Source of the DNA: Sternotherus odoratus | Taxonomy: Eukaryota > Chordata > Testudines > Kinosternidae | Length of the DNA stretch: 64,000 nucleotides | Assembly (NCBI GenBank): GCA_032164245.1 | Contig: JAVMKO010000006.1 | Location: 103,929,310 to 103,993,309, forward strand | Direction of reading: 5' to 3' | Part shown: positions 19,701 to 29,449 of the stretch, in pieces | How positions within the stretch are numbered: the stretch's first letter is position 1 | Layout: each line of letters opens with the position of its first letter | Program-made: the position numbers and the translations under genes | Notes under the pieces: model-generated | The model's input: only the letters and a program-made list of their open reading frames with translations | What the model was told of the DNA's origin: nothing | Database searches by the model: none

Positions 19701-21227
19701 CCCTTGTGTCCTTTTCTGCAGAACTGCAGCCTAGCTATTCGGTCCCTAGTCTGTAGCAGTGCATGGGATTCTTCCGTCCTAAGTGCAGGACTCTGCAGTT
19801 CTCCTTGTTGAGCCTCATCAGATTTCATTTGGCCTAATCCTCTTATTTATCTAGGACCTTCTGTAGCCTCCCCCTACCCTCCAGGGTATCTACCACTCCT
19901 CCCAGTTTAGTGTCATCTGCAAATTTGCTGAGGGTGCAGTCCACACCATCCTCCAGATCATTGATGAAGATATTGAATAAAACCGGCCCCAGGACCAACC
20001 CTTGGGGCACTCCGCTCGATACCGGCTGCCAACTAGACATGGAGCCATTGATCACTACACGTTGAGCCTGACAATCCAGCCAGCTTTCTATCCACCTTAT
20101 GGTCCATTCATCCAGCCCATACGTCCTTAACTTGTTGGCAAGAATATTGAGGGAGACCGTATCAAAAGCTTTGCTAAAGTCAAGGAACAACACATCCACT
20201 GCTTTCCCCTCATGCACAGAGCCAGTTATCTCACCATAGAAGGCAATTAGGTTGGTCAGTCGTGACTTGCCCTTGGTTAATGCAGGGCGGCCTGGTAAGC
20301 TTGTTCTGTGGGAGCCAGAGCTGAGACTCGACCAAACTCGTGTCACACAAGAAATACCAAAGAGCCCATCAGTGGCAACAGTAAATCCCTGACACACACC
20401 GTGGCCATCTCTCCCTGAGAATCCCTGGGGAGCTGCCCCCCTCCAGACCTGGGAGGTAGTAAAGACTCCCCAGAGCTATAGGAGGAGCAGGTACGGGGCA
20501 ATGTGGGGTGGGGTGCAGATTTGTGGAGCCGGGTGGGTGGGGCCTGGGAGCACAAGAGCTGAGGGTGGGGGAGGAGCTGAGGTGGCCTCCCCCATTCTTC
20601 CCTTCATCCCTTTTCAGACCCCATCTCCCAGCCTGTCCCCCCTTCCCAGCCCATTCCCCCTCACCCACCCCAAAGTCAACCCCCCTCCATTTCTTAATGG
20701 GTCCTGGCCTCACAGGGGATAGAGACGTAACACTGAAGAAGAGGCAGCAGGCTGTGGTTTTACAGGACTGTGCAATTGCAAACGCGGCATCGACTTCACA
20801 CCTGCCGGACCCTCCCCCCACATCCTCCCGAGCACACACACGTCCCACAGAGGAGGGGAGTCGCACCTGTGACCCACTCCCATCCCAGAGAGTCTGGGGG
20901 AACAGAACACAGAGGGAATGGGACCCAGGAGTCCGGATTATCAGCCCCTCCCCCCCAAACCCTCCTCTACGCCACTGGAGCCCCATTCCCCTCCCAGATC
21001 TGGGGAGAGAACCTAGGACTCCTGATGCCCAGGCCCCCCTGCTGTGACCCACCAGACCCCTCCCCTCCAGAGCCAGCCAGGGATAGGACCCAGGAGTCCC
21101 GACCGTCCCGCTGCTCCCATCCCCCTGCCAGAGGGGCACTCGCTAGGTACCCATGTGGCGCTGTTCCCAGTCCCTCTGGCTGGCACTTACCTGCGCACAG
21201 GTAGAGGAGCAGAGGCAGGGGGTCCAT
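3353..21227 (-). CDS. ITGAM-like: Integrin alpha subunit, CD11b/c/d clade, divergent partner gene, exons 1-15 (3' part outside window)
   Basis: This is the paralogue of the plus-strand integrin, read leftwards. Exons 1-15 join in frame to 1,850 nt (616 codons plus two bases) and cover the signal peptide, all propeller blades and the alpha-I domain. MIDAS motifs DGSGS, TYTATG and ITDG are present, as is the KIFAIEG glutamate. Calcium-type loops read [18 protein letters not shown] and DLTGDGLLD. Every exon is open with GT/AG borders and the same phases as the plus gene; exon 8 has one extra codon. Exons 16-30 (legs, membrane span, tail) were not found between 1 and 3352, which holds transposon remnants. 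They may lie further left or be lost, so function is likely but unproven. It shares the first 12 residues and upstream sequence with its partner. A propeller Ser is Cys here (exon 14, ASMCEIGD), possibly unpaired. Confidence 0.9.
3674..3880 (-). CDS. ITGAM-like: Minus integrin exon 14: calcium-binding blade
   Basis: 207 nt, about 98% identical to plus exon 14. The one residue change is Cys in ASMCEIGD, where the plus gene has Ser. Confidence 0.94.
4186..4326 (-). CDS. ITGAM-like: Minus integrin exon 13: calcium-binding blade
   Basis: Encodes [20 protein letters not shown] then [16 protein letters not shown], with a DxDxDGxxD calcium loop. Frame 0 at both ends. Confidence 0.94.
4528..4605 (-). 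mobile_element. Interspersed repeat 3' tail, possibly Penelope-like
   Basis: Reverse complement of the tail seen at 15189-15314 (GATGAAGTGGG..., GAGACTAACA). Very common in turtle DNA; family assignment is tentative. Confidence 0.5.
4626..4702. repeat. (TAGA)n tetranucleotide microsatellite
   Basis: About 19 near-perfect TAGA units immediately after the repeat tail at 4528-4605. Confidence 0.95.
4851..5128. repeat. Fold-back inverted repeat of LTR-like ends
   Basis: Arms 4851-4951 and 5028-5128 are near-perfect reverse complements around a 76-bp loop. Each arm holds CAATAAA and ends in GTACCCTGCAACAC or its complement, which looks like an LTR R/U5 end with its poly(A) signal. Confidence 0.8.
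5464..5612 (-). CDS. ITGAM-like: Minus integrin exon 12: propeller blade
   Basis: Encodes [20 protein letters not shown] then SEVLGEQ. The acceptor is TTTGAG after a pyrimidine-rich tract rather than CAG. Confidence 0.93.
5765..5894 (-). CDS. ITGAM-like: Minus integrin exon 11: FG-GAP blade
   Basis: Encodes [20 protein letters not shown] and [15 protein letters not shown]. 38 of 43 residues match the plus gene. Confidence 0.94.
5895..6713 (-). other. Introns 9 and 10 of the minus integrin gene
   Basis: 367 and 378 bp either side of exon 10. Intron 10 has a CAGCACAGCGCCCCCTAG repeat near 5973. Nothing else recognised. Confidence 0.6.
6273..6346 (-). CDS. ITGAM-like: Minus integrin exon 10: linker to propeller
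   Basis: Encodes [20 protein letters not shown] then SLLSP. 23 of 25 residues match the plus gene. Confidence 0.93.
6714..6864 (-). CDS. ITGAM-like: Minus integrin exon 9: alpha-I C-terminus
   Basis: Encodes [20 protein letters not shown] and ends LQEKIFAIE, keeping the activation glutamate. 35 of 50 residues match the plus gene. Confidence 0.94.
6865..9277 (-). other. Intron 8 of the minus integrin gene
   Basis: 2.4 kb between alpha-I exons 8 and 9. It contains an LTR-like element (7480-8167) and unassigned sequence elsewhere. The plus intron 8 has nearly the same length but different contents. Confidence 0.7.
7480..8167 (+). mobile_element. LTR-like element ending CTCCGTGACA
   Basis: Has AATAAACCG poly(A)-type sequence near 7877 and ends GCGCTCCGTGACA. 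It is related, in the opposite orientation, to the insertion at 14548-14937. The left end is approximate. Confidence 0.45.
9278..9431 (-). CDS. ITGAM-like: Minus integrin exon 8: alpha-I MIDAS aspartate
   Basis: Encodes [20 protein letters not shown] then [18 protein letters not shown]. 154 nt, one codon longer than plus exon 8 and equal to the human CD11b loop length. Confidence 0.94.
9850..9995 (-). CDS. ITGAM-like: Minus integrin exon 7: alpha-I domain
   Basis: Encodes [20 protein letters not shown] and a [11 protein letters not shown] segment with the MIDAS threonine. FSLMQYS and TATGI match human CD11b better than the plus gene does. Confidence 0.94.
10206..10336 (-). CDS. ITGAM-like: Minus integrin exon 6: MIDAS DxSxS
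   Basis: Encodes [20 protein letters not shown] then [10 protein letters not shown]. The metal-site DGSGS is intact while surrounding residues differ strongly from the plus gene. Confidence 0.94.
10787..10901 (-). CDS. ITGAM-like: Minus integrin exon 5: propeller before alpha-I
   Basis: Encodes [20 protein letters not shown] onward, 36 of 38 residues identical to plus exon 5. The intron between exons 4 and 5 is 656 bp in both genes. Confidence 0.93.
11558..11622 (-). CDS. ITGAM-like: Minus integrin exon 4: propeller
   Basis: Encodes [20 protein letters not shown] then FL. AVNMSL is closer to human CD11b than the plus gene's AVKMSL. Phase 0 out. Confidence 0.9.
11892..11995 (-). CDS. ITGAM-like: Minus integrin exon 3: propeller blade 1
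   Basis: Encodes [20 protein letters not shown] then [15 protein letters not shown]. It shares 31 of 35 residues with the plus gene; donor is GTAGGG. Confidence 0.92.
12135..12249 (-). CDS. ITGAM-like: Minus integrin exon 2: leader end, first propeller blade
   Basis: Encodes [20 protein letters not shown] then [12 protein letters not shown]. 115 nt with the same phases as the plus gene; 29 of 38 residues shared. Confidence 0.92.
12486..12515. promoter_or_regulatory. Pair of octamer (ATGCAAAT) motifs in intron 1 of the minus gene
   Basis: ATGCAAAT at 12486-12493 and ATTTGCAT at 12508-12515, about 240 bp upstream of exon 2. The plus gene has ATTTGCAT at 42467-42474, also about 240 bp before its exon 2. 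These are consensus POU/OCT sites; use as enhancers is inference. Confidence 0.4.
12646..13188. mobile_element. Non-autonomous hAT element, GC-rich, 8-bp target duplication
   Basis: Ends CAGTGCTTCTCAA and TTGAGAAGCACTG are perfect inverted repeats. CTGTAGGG flanks both sides (12638-12645, 13189-13196). The interior is unusually GC- and CpG-rich and has no transposase. The related segment at 18186 retains a single CTGTAGGG with no element. Confidence 0.92.
13290..14245 (-). mobile_element. CR1-like LINE 3' remnant interrupted by an inverted-repeat element
   Basis: Old CR1-type 3' sequence (CCAGTGATGGAGAATC region) is seen at about 13290-13424 and 14100-14245. Between them, GGCCATGTCTGCACTA (13425) and TAGTGTAGACATGGCC (ending 14095) delimit a 671-bp inserted element without coding potential. 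No clear target duplication. Confidence 0.55.
14548..14937 (-). mobile_element. Nested LTR-like insertion
   Basis: The plus strand starts TGTCACGGAGTG. On the minus strand CAATAAACC precedes a CTCCGTGACA end. Related to 7480-8167. Ends are approximate. Confidence 0.45.
15189..15314 (+). mobile_element. Interspersed repeat tail inserted in LTR copy A
   Basis: Carries GATGAAGTGGGCTATAGCCC and ACAGACTAACACGGCTGCT, flanked by similar CTGTAATTYTAKATGCAT sequences, which look like a target duplication. Possibly the end of a Penelope-like element. Confidence 0.5.
16449..16811. mobile_element. Short hAT element with 8-bp target duplication CCTGGGAA
   Basis: Ends CAGGGCCGGCGACAGG and CTGTCACCGGCCCTG. 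CCTGGGAA flanks it at 16441-16448 and 16812-16819. It contains about three tandem copies of a 24-bp unit with AACGATCAGAGTAGGGG (16719-16790). Same family as 53944-54365. Confidence 0.92.
16967..17142 (+). mobile_element. tRNA-derived SINE of the turtle pol III type with CR1-like tail
   Basis: A box-like ATAGTTCAGTGGTTTGAG and B box-like GGTTGTGAGTTTGATGC are followed by CCTGCTTTGAGCAGGGGG and a GGACTAGATGACCTCCTGAG tail ending GATTCTATGATA. The tail is the reverse complement of the CR1 end at about 19042-19105. This is the known cryptodiran turtle SINE type. Confidence 0.9.
18186..18960 (-). repeat. Second copy of the 12470-type segment (duplication within intron 1)
   Basis: Shares GGGCTATTTTATGCAAATCAT and following sequence with 12475-12645, continuing past the hAT site into 13197-13424 and 14100 onwards. 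It includes CR1-type 3' sequence. It keeps the octamer at 18210-18217 and an uninterrupted CTGTAGGG near 18353. Confidence 0.65.
19042..20300 (-). mobile_element. CR1 LINE, 5'-truncated, with reverse-transcriptase coding remnants
   Basis: The minus strand encodes retroelement blocks such as [34 protein letters not shown] and FADDTKL, then the C-terminal [13 protein letters not shown] and [20 protein letters not shown]. It ends at the CR1 3' terminus (TTCTATGAA) near 19042. Frame breaks make it inactive. Confidence 0.92.
21191..21227 (-). CDS. ITGAM-like: Minus integrin exon 1: start and signal peptide
   Basis: The reverse complement encodes [12 protein letters not shown] with a GTAAGT donor, the same residues and splice position as the plus gene. 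Confidence 0.92.
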
Positions 21228-21390
21228 CCCGTGCCCGGTGAGGGGTGTGCGTGGAGCGGAGAGTGAGAGGTTCAAGGATGCTGCTGGGAGAGGAGGCAGC
21301 CAAGTGCAGAGGAAACAGAAGTGATACCCAAAAAGAGAGAAACATGGATGGGGGGCGGGGACTCAGGGGTGTTATAGGGAGGGAGCGGAA
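21228..21390 (-). promoter_or_regulatory. Proximal promoter / 5'UTR of the minus integrin gene
   Basis: Inverted copy of the plus-gene upstream region. The shared 14-mer is at 21303-21316, 76 bp from the start codon, and matching sequence continues up to about 22290. No TATA box seen. Confidence 0.55.
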
Positions 21391-22290
21391 TGGAGAAAAG
21401 AAAAAGTCAACTACACCGAGACACCCAACGAGTCAGACACGGACACAGCTACATGGAGACAGGCGAAAAAGCAAATAAAAAAGACCAATCACATACACAC
21501 TGAGATCCCCCAAACCCTCCCCCAGTGCCAGTGGTAAACAAGTTACGTGCGGTGTTGCTCATTTAGTCATTTTCCATCCTCCCCACCCCCACCCTTTGTC
21601 GATTCAAACACCCCTCTAACTTTAATTTTGGGGGAAACAGCTACCCTGAGACCAACACACACAAACACCCCTGCTCTTAGACAGATACACAATCAGACAC
21701 AACCATAGTGAGAGACACACACAGCTACACAGACACACACATACTACACCGAGATAGAGACAGACACAGGACTATATTAGACAAACAAATGACACAGACA
21801 ACACAACACTAAGTCATCCAAATACACACACACACACACACAGTAGGACACAGAAAACCACACATGGACAGTCACAATCCAATGCTCCACCGACAGAGAG
21901 ACACACAAAACACAGTCACCCCTTCGCACTCCCTGCACTGACACACCCACACATACTTTTCTTGCTGTCAGTGGCGACCACTGGACAGACGCTGCCTTCC
22001 CAGCGGTTCCCACAGGAGCGAATCTCCCTGGGCCGGTGCCTCCCCTTTGGCTGTGTGGATCATTTGGCGTGAGAAGGGCAGGAGGCTCCCAATATATCTG
22101 CACCAGTGGGGAGCTGGTACCCCAGTCCCGGGGCTGCTGCACCCAGTGGCAGCTCACAGGAGTGAAGCCGGGCTCTGCTAGGCCCGGGCCAGGGTAGAGG
22201 AAGCTCAGGGTCTGGGATGGGTTTACGCTGGTGTCGGCTTCACTTCTAAGTTGCATTGCTGGGTAATGGCTAACCTGCCTCTGTACCCAC
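21391..22290 (-). other. Distal upstream arm of the minus integrin gene
   Basis: Inverted homologue of about 36700-37500, including GGAACCGCTGGGAAGGCAGC-type sequence and a GT-rich tract. No exon recognised. Similarity fades near 22290, which approximates the duplication edge. Confidence 0.5.
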
Positions 22291-24616
22291 CTGGGAGGTG
22301 GCTGCATCTGAGTGCCAGGCTCTATAAACAGCCCCTGTGCCCCACCCCAGAGGCAGCTGCATCTCAACACGGGGCTAGTGATCCTGTACAAACAGCCCCC
22401 CGGCCCCACTGCAGAGACGGCGGATGCCCATTCACTCTGTGCTCCTGGGGAAAGCAGACAGGACAGTCAGCGAGGCTTCTAATCTCTCCAGTTCTCTTGT
22501 GGCTGGGTGATGCCCAGGGTGCCGTGGTTCGGGAGGGTGGGGGCCAGCCGAGTGCCAGAAGATGGGCTGACAGAGAGGGGATGAGGGCGGGAGAGTCCAG
22601 GGCTGGAGTCCCAGGCCAGCCGGGCCGGGGGGGAGCTGCCAGCCTGGCAGGGAGGCAGAGGCAACAGAGTTGGCCCCTGTGGAGCGAGTGGGCTGGCCTG
22701 TGTCCCCCTTTCCTGTAGGCACAGGTGGATGCCACACAACCGTTCTCCTCCAGCTACATGGTGTGTGTGTGTGTGTGAATGGCTGGGGGAACCCTCTGGG
22801 ATCCGAAACTCTTCCCCATGCAGTCCGGCTGGGATCCGGGGCTAGCAGCCCTCACGCCCCGCGCGGCCGTTCTCCAACATGCCTTCGCCCAGGGCGCCAT
22901 TTTCCCTGAAGCCGGCCCTGCTTATCTGGAACCCAGCCCCACTGGGCCCCTCAGCCTGTCACGTGTGCTCCAGCGCCTGCCCCGGCAGAAGGGGAAGGGG
23001 CAAAACCACACACCAAGCCAGGACCCCGTTCCCCATTCAAAAAACACACAATGGGACCCTGGTGCATTTCCTAGGGCCTCTGAACCCGCATAAACAAACA
23101 AACAACAACAACAACGTGCTTTCCAGGCTGAGCCTTGGTACAGGGATCCCGCCCCTGGATCTCGTTCAGCCGCCTTCGGGGTGGGACCCGGTATTGGGGG
23201 CAGTCCCCCAAAGCTGGAAATGTGCAGGGAAAACCTCTAACTTCGGCACTCTTCAAACCCACCTGTTCCTGTGCACGGGCCTGTCAACATTGCCTCAGAG
23301 CATCTGTCAAAGACACCCCCCCCGATCCCCGGGCGCATGTGGTTTGAAGAGTGGGACAAGGGGAAGGGTCGCCGTCCGGTGGGTGTTTGGGGCTCCACCG
23401 CTAGAGCAACAGGGGATTCTCTTCCCGCACCAGAGTCCTCCCTGGTGTTTCCAGCTCCCCCTATAGAAAAGGCATCACCCCCCACTGAGCACAGTAGCTG
23501 CACATGTCTGCTGGTTGGGTCTCGATTCCCTCTGACAGCCCAGTGAGCCCACGACAGAGACAGGCTGGGCTTGTGGGTCAGGAATTAGGACTCAGGAACC
23601 GAGGTTCTGCCCCAGACTCGCTGTGAGATCGCACACGTTACTGAATCTCTCTGGGGCTCCATTGTCCCCAGCTGAGGGTAATAAGCCTTCCTGGGTCTGC
23701 GCAGACTGCGTGCTTTGGGGCAATGGTGGTCTCACTGTGGGTCTGGGCAGCACCCAGCAGAGATCGGGCCCGGACTTTAGCTGGGCTCCATGTAGCACCC
23801 AGCACAACAGCCCCCCCCCCCCCGCTCTTGGCCAAGCTCCATGCAGCTCCCCAGGTCCACAGCTCTCTGTCCCCCATAGCAGGGAGACACATTGACCCAG
23901 GAGAGAGGCACAGAGCGGTTTCAAGACAGAGCAGGAGACAGCTTGGAGCCGGCTGGGGGAGGATAAATAAGGTTTATACTGAGGCCCCCCAGAGACCTAA
24001 TGCTAACGGGGGTACCTCTAGCTCTCCCCATCTCTCTCTCTCTCTCACACGCACACTCATATCCATCCTCAATCTAATTAAAACCCCAGCTTCCTCAGGC
24101 CCTGCCTTTGAGTGAGAGCGAGGGGGCTGAGCTGAGAAATTCACACATCCATTTCACAACCTTTTCAGGCTGTAGATGTGTGAGCCCGGCAGGACCGACA
24201 CCTTTCTGAGACCAATTCCCCCCTCCCCTACACCCACACACAGCTAAAAATCTATAGTTACCTGCACCCTGTTTACGCAGAGCCGGCGTTTGGGGGGAGC
24301 TTGCTCTGTAAAGCTGGGAGAGGCCCGGAAAGGGGCTTTCAGGTTAAGGGATCGCATTGATCCGGGCCCAGCTGGGATAAAGGCAGTGCCCTAGAAAGAG
24401 GCAGGAACACGGGACTCCCCAGACCGGAGCACCCCAAAGTCCATCCACCCAGTGCCCTAAGGAAAGAAGTGCTGGAACACCAGGTAGGGGGAGGCCCCGG
24501 GAAAGGAGCCAGGGAGGAAAATGGTTCTTGGTGGCTCTAGCCCCTACATTTCCCTGCCCGCAGCCCAGAGGACACTCTGCAGCCATGAAGGGAAAGGAGC
24601 CAGCTGGCTCGGGACT
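22290..24616. other. Intergenic spacer, left part, no gene recognised
   Basis: Contains GAGGCAGCTGCATCTCA-type repeats (22290-22440), a GT run at 22760 and an AACAAC tract at 23100. Open frames are short and show no family motif. Confidence 0.5.
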
Positions 24617-25137
24617 GACAGGAGTACTGGAACAACTGGGACTGACAGGAGTACTGGGACTGACAGGAGTCCTGGGACAGCTGGAACTGACAGGAGTACT
24701 GGGACTGACAAGAGTACTGGAACAACTGGGACTGACAGGAGTACTGGGACTGACAGGAGTACTGGGACAGCTGGAACTGACAGGAGTACTGGGACTGACA
24801 GGAGTACTGGGACAGCTGGAACTGACAGGAGTACTGGGACTGACAGGAGTACTGGGACAGCTGGAACGGACAGGAGTACTGGGACTGACAGGAGTACTGG
24901 GACTGACAGGAGTACTGGGACAGCTGGAACTGACAGGAGTACTGGGACTGACAGGAGTACTGGGACAGCTGGAACTGACAGGAGTACTGGGACTGACAGG
25001 AGTACTGGGACTGACAGGAGTACTGGGACAGCTGGAACTGACAGGAGTACTGGGACTGACAGGAGTACTGGGACTGACAGGAGTACTGGGACAGCTGGAA
25101 CTGACAGGAGTACGGGGACAGCTGGAACAGCTGGAAC
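24617..25137. repeat. 18/33-bp minisatellite in the spacer
   Basis: Units of GGACTGACAGGAGTACTG (18 bp) alternate with 33-bp units that insert a GGACAGCTGGAA-type segment. All periods are multiples of three, so several frames stay open by chance; I do not read this as a gene. Confidence 0.95.
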
Positions 25138-25373
25138 ACAGAAATAGCCAGGCACCTATATTACCCCTAGGGAGACCAGATAGAAAGTGTGAAAAATCAG
25201 GGCACTGGGGGGGCAGGGGGGTGTTATAGTTGCATATACAAGACAAAGCCTCTGATTTCCCATGTCAGAACGTCTCACCGAAGGGGGCTGTGGGGGTCTC
25301 CGCCGATAGGTCAGAACTCACCGATTGTTGTGAGAGGTTTGCATAGGAAGCAGTTTTAGAGCCTGTCACGGCG

Positions 25374-25840
25374 CGGCACGGGTTTCCTTCTCCTAGTCCC
25401 TGTGCCCAGGCTGGTGAAAGAAAGGGTCTCAGACACTCCTCTCTGGTGCTTCTCCTGTGCTCTTTTATTTACAGTGCTGATACAGTCCCAACCTCTCCAA
25501 AACCAGGCCCCTCACCAGGTCCTCTGGCCCCTTGAGGTTTGTCTCAACTAGCAGAGACAAGCCTAGATCCCCGCTATCCTCCTGCCTGGCTAGCCCCTTC
25601 TATGAGCTCTTCCCTGGGTTTATTCTCTTCCCCAGTCATCACCCCTGCTGGTTCCACCTGGCTCAGTAGGTTGCACTGAACCTGCCCTAATTAGGGCCTT
25701 CAGCTGGGCTCCCTGCTCAGGGTTTTAGCCCTTTCACCCAGCCACACTGCAGGGAAGCAGGGCCTTTAGCAGGCATCGGCGGTTTCTCAAACCTCAGCCT
25801 TGCAACAGAGCCACAGGACAGCTTGGCTACCGTGTCCCCG
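25374..25840 (-). mobile_element. LTR-like sequence starting TGTCACGGCGCGGCA
   Basis: Has a TG start and, on the minus strand, a poly(A)-like AATAAA near 25465. The right end is unclear. No coding region. Confidence 0.4.
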
Positions 25841-28800
25841 ATCTAGCTGGAGTGAAACCCACCACCGGAGACAGGAGAAGACCCAAGAAACAGGAGAACA
25901 ATGGACGCCCGTGGCAACAGACGACGTTTACGATCTGGACTAGATGCAAGCTGCAGATTTCCAAAGACAAACACACCCTCTCTCAGAAAAGAGGCCCCCC
26001 GGCTAAGAGACTGAGACTGTGACAGCATAAAAGCAGAAGAAATAGCCCAAATGGTTGTCCAATATGGAGGAGAGACTCTATCAATCTCATGACAGTTGGA
26101 TCCCAGCTTTTGGAACTGGACAAGAGCTAAGCAGTGGTCAAGAGCTACATTATTCGACGGGAAAGTAACTTGTCAATAAGCACAGGTCATAGTCACCTTC
26201 TGGGCTGCAATTCAGACCAGCAAGAAGCTGTGTCATCACTTGTCCTGTAACCTCGAGAGCCTTAAAATGCTCCCTGCTTGTTACAGTACAGCCGTACTCT
26301 GGTCTCCACCAGCTGTGGTTACCGCCAGCCAAGTGACTTCAACATACCCCAAGTCCCAAATGTCCCCCAAACCTTCTGCCTTCAAATGTCCAGCCCTGTC
26401 TTGGGTGAATCAGAGGAGTAATAGAGACCACAGGTGCTGACTTTCTTCTTTCCAGGTGAGTGCTCCACCCCAGCCCATCTCTTCCCTCCCCCGAGCATGT
26501 CCCACCCTCGCTCTGCCTCTTCCCACCCCTGCTCCATCCCCTCCCCCCCAGTGCCTCCCACCAAACAGCTGACTGGCTGTTTATTTATTTATTATGATGC
26601 ACACCATGGCTCCTTTAAAGGGACAAAAGGCCAGCGGGTTGTTCCGTTAACTGGAGTGAACATTCACTTCTAGGCAAACACAGCACACGGCTGATTTAGA
26701 ATGAAATCAAAACAAGTTTATTTCATCAAAATGAGTGAGGTTTTCAGTGAGATCAGGGGTCACGGACACAGTCAGAAATGGTTACAGACAAATGAAGAGA
26801 AAACCCCTTTCTAGTGACTCAGGTTTAACAAAACTACAGGGATGGTTCAAAGTGAGATTCTTACCATGTGTCGTTCCAGCTAAACGGTTGCCCCTCCCCT
26901 AGTCAGGATCTCCCACAAAGTCCAATGTGCTCAGCTCCTTTGGCATCTTAGGTGAAAAATCCCTTTGGGGTCTTTGGCCGTCTCCTTTATAGTCTAGGGC
27001 AGTTTTGAGATGTATCCTCCTAGGATGTCCCAGCTGTGGGGGAAGGTGCCAGGGAGCCTGGAGAACTTTCCAGCCTGGTATCTTCCCTGCGGGTGCTTTC
27101 CACAATGCAAAGTGGACTGATCCGTCCCCACAGCCTCAGATATGGTCTCATTGGCTGCGACTGCACCTGGATACCCTCTAGCAATGGAGCATCCTGAAGA
27201 TGAACACCTGAGGTCTCAAACTTGAGTCTATTCTCAGGGAAGCCAGCATAGACAGCACAGGACGGGTTAGATTCACATGTGGCATCCCATGATGGGAAAC
27301 CATTTTCTGAGATGTTCTGGTCTAGTTGGAGTTTCCTAAACACCAATGGTTTCATGCCCAGGGGACGGTCCATCACATTACTGTAGTCCGGCCGAGAGGT
27401 GGTGAATAGATGTGTATAACTGAGGCCAGGTCTTTGTCCACCAGGGTGGGATGGAGTGTTCTAGCCAACCAGGGATGCTACTATGTGAGAGATCAGCATC
27501 AACAGGGAATCCAAGAATACTCCTAGACTACGGACTGAACTGACCGATTGTGAGTGTGCTTGTTCGACCAGAGGAGACTGTGCCAGGGCTGTGAACTCTT
27601 CCACGTACTTTCCTCTGCCCACCAGCAACACCCCTTCTCTAGCTCGGGTTCAGCTTCAGCCAGCTGTTCTTAACCATGAGTTGCTCTCATCCAAGCACTG
27701 GCCATTTTTGGGGGTAGTGGTGGGTTGGTGTGTGGGCAAGGGTTTGTAGAACAGTGTCTCATCTACATATTGCTTGCACTTGAGTCCATCTGACCAGTTC
27801 ACCTAGTAGTTGCATGTAGATATTGAAAAAGACTAGACAGAATTGATCCTTGCAGGACTCCAGTATCTTTCTGGGTATCAAAGTCCTTCAGTCCTTGTGG
27901 TTTCAACTTCTGAGTTGCCTTTCCTTGTCGCTTTCTGGCTTGGGTGGTGGCTTCCCATTTCCAGATCTCACTCTATAGGGATATTTAATTGCTCCTTCAA
28001 TTTAGTCTGCCAGAAAGATGCTTAGCACTCCTATCAGCTTTGCCAACACATCAAAGACCCACTTGATGGCAGCCATTGGCCCTTTCATTAGGGCACCTTT
28101 GTAAATAGCGTTGTCCCTTCTGAATTGAGTGGTTAGTCAATATTCAGGGTCTTGTGGGTTTTTTCTGTTAGAAGGTGAAACTGATGGTGGAGTCAGGTAT
28201 TCCTTTGATGCAATACTGTTTACAAAGAACACGACAAAATCCTGTTTCCCCGAACACAGCAGGCATCAAGCAGCTAGAGACAGTTTCTTTGCTCCCATCC
28301 TCACCCCCCATTCTAGCTAGCACTGTCCAAAACCTCTCTCACTTTTTAGTCAGGGTCATGCTTTCAGTGCTTCTGTGGCTAGTGTTTCCTGGCTGCCTTC
28401 CGTTTCCTTCTTTTCACACCCAGAAAACCCCTCCCACCCCCGTCCACAGCGCAGTTTCCGACTGGCCTTTCGTGACTTGTATTTTGAGCGGTGGCTCCTA
28501 GGGTTTCAGCCATTTCATAAGGGAGCCCGGTGGTTCGTTTCTTACATGTATCCCGAACGAAGAGCAGATTGAATAAGGGTTTATCCAACCCAGAACCATC
28601 CCCTCCCCTCTCAGAAAATACAGAATTGAGCAAATTACCAGTGATACTGTCTTAAGTATTTCTATATGGACACAGCATCTTTCTGTCAAGATCAGATCTC
28701 AGATCTAACTTGGTGTGAAAAACATCTTACAAAATATTGCAGCAGGGACAGGAGTGTTCCAGCTGTCAGACAGCATCCTGCCCCCCTACTACAGTAAAAG

Positions 28801-29449
28801 CGAGCTTCCACGGTGGCTGGGTTTGCGGAATGATTTTCTGAAATCTAGGTTCCCTATTTGGGAATCTTTATGTTGTTCTGAAGTCCACTCCTGCAAACCT
28901 CCCATGCCCCCCATTCACGGGTCCAACACGTGAGCAGGAATATTTGCATTTCAGCAAGTTATGGGGAAAGAGAGGAGACGGCCATTTCTTACTAACCACC
29001 CCCATCCCCCTTGGACACCAATTCCTTGCTCTCTGCTTCGGGGTGTGCTTGTCATTCCCATCTAGATATTGGGGAATCGTTCCACTGGACTTTGGCTGTA
29101 ATAAGCTCCGGCCCTTGAGCCATCTGTGTCCAATACGAAGGGGGTTTGAAACCTGGGTAGGCCCAGACAGGGGCAGTCACAGAAGCCTTTGTCCGACTCT
29201 GAGAAGGCTTTGTCGCATTCTGCTGGCCACTGGAACGTCTCGCCCAGCCTACGTAATGGGTTGGCACCGCTGGCACCGCCTCAGACAAATCTTCAGCCAT
29301 AGGAGCAGAGCCCTACAATGGGATTTGGGCCCTTTAAAGACCCCGAACCGGCCCTGTAGCTCAGAAAGCAGAGAGAAGAGCATGGACCAGGGGCAGTCAT
29401 GGCAGATACAGAAGACCCACACGGCTGCCGGGGCAGAGACTGAAATGCC
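25841..29449. other. Intergenic spacer, no gene recognised
   Basis: AT/GC-balanced sequence with possible LTR fragments (26600-27400 carries a reverse TTTATTTC signal). No open frame has a recognisable domain. Confidence 0.4.

Larger units (their letters stand above)
12250..21190 (-). other. Intron 1 of the minus integrin gene (8.9 kb)
   Basis: Contains two related segments (about 12470-14245 and 18186-18960), two hAT-type elements, a tRNA-type SINE, an LTR with nested insertions and a CR1 copy. The stretch 15550-16440 shows nothing I can name beyond a possible element end near 15700-16025. Confidence 0.7.

Noticed and set aside
24344..25246. Long open frames on both strands (up to 300 codons) with Ser/Thr/Pro/Val repeats
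   Set aside because: They are produced by a minisatellite with periods divisible by three. Several frames and both strands are open equally, and there is no start context, splice structure or conserved domain.
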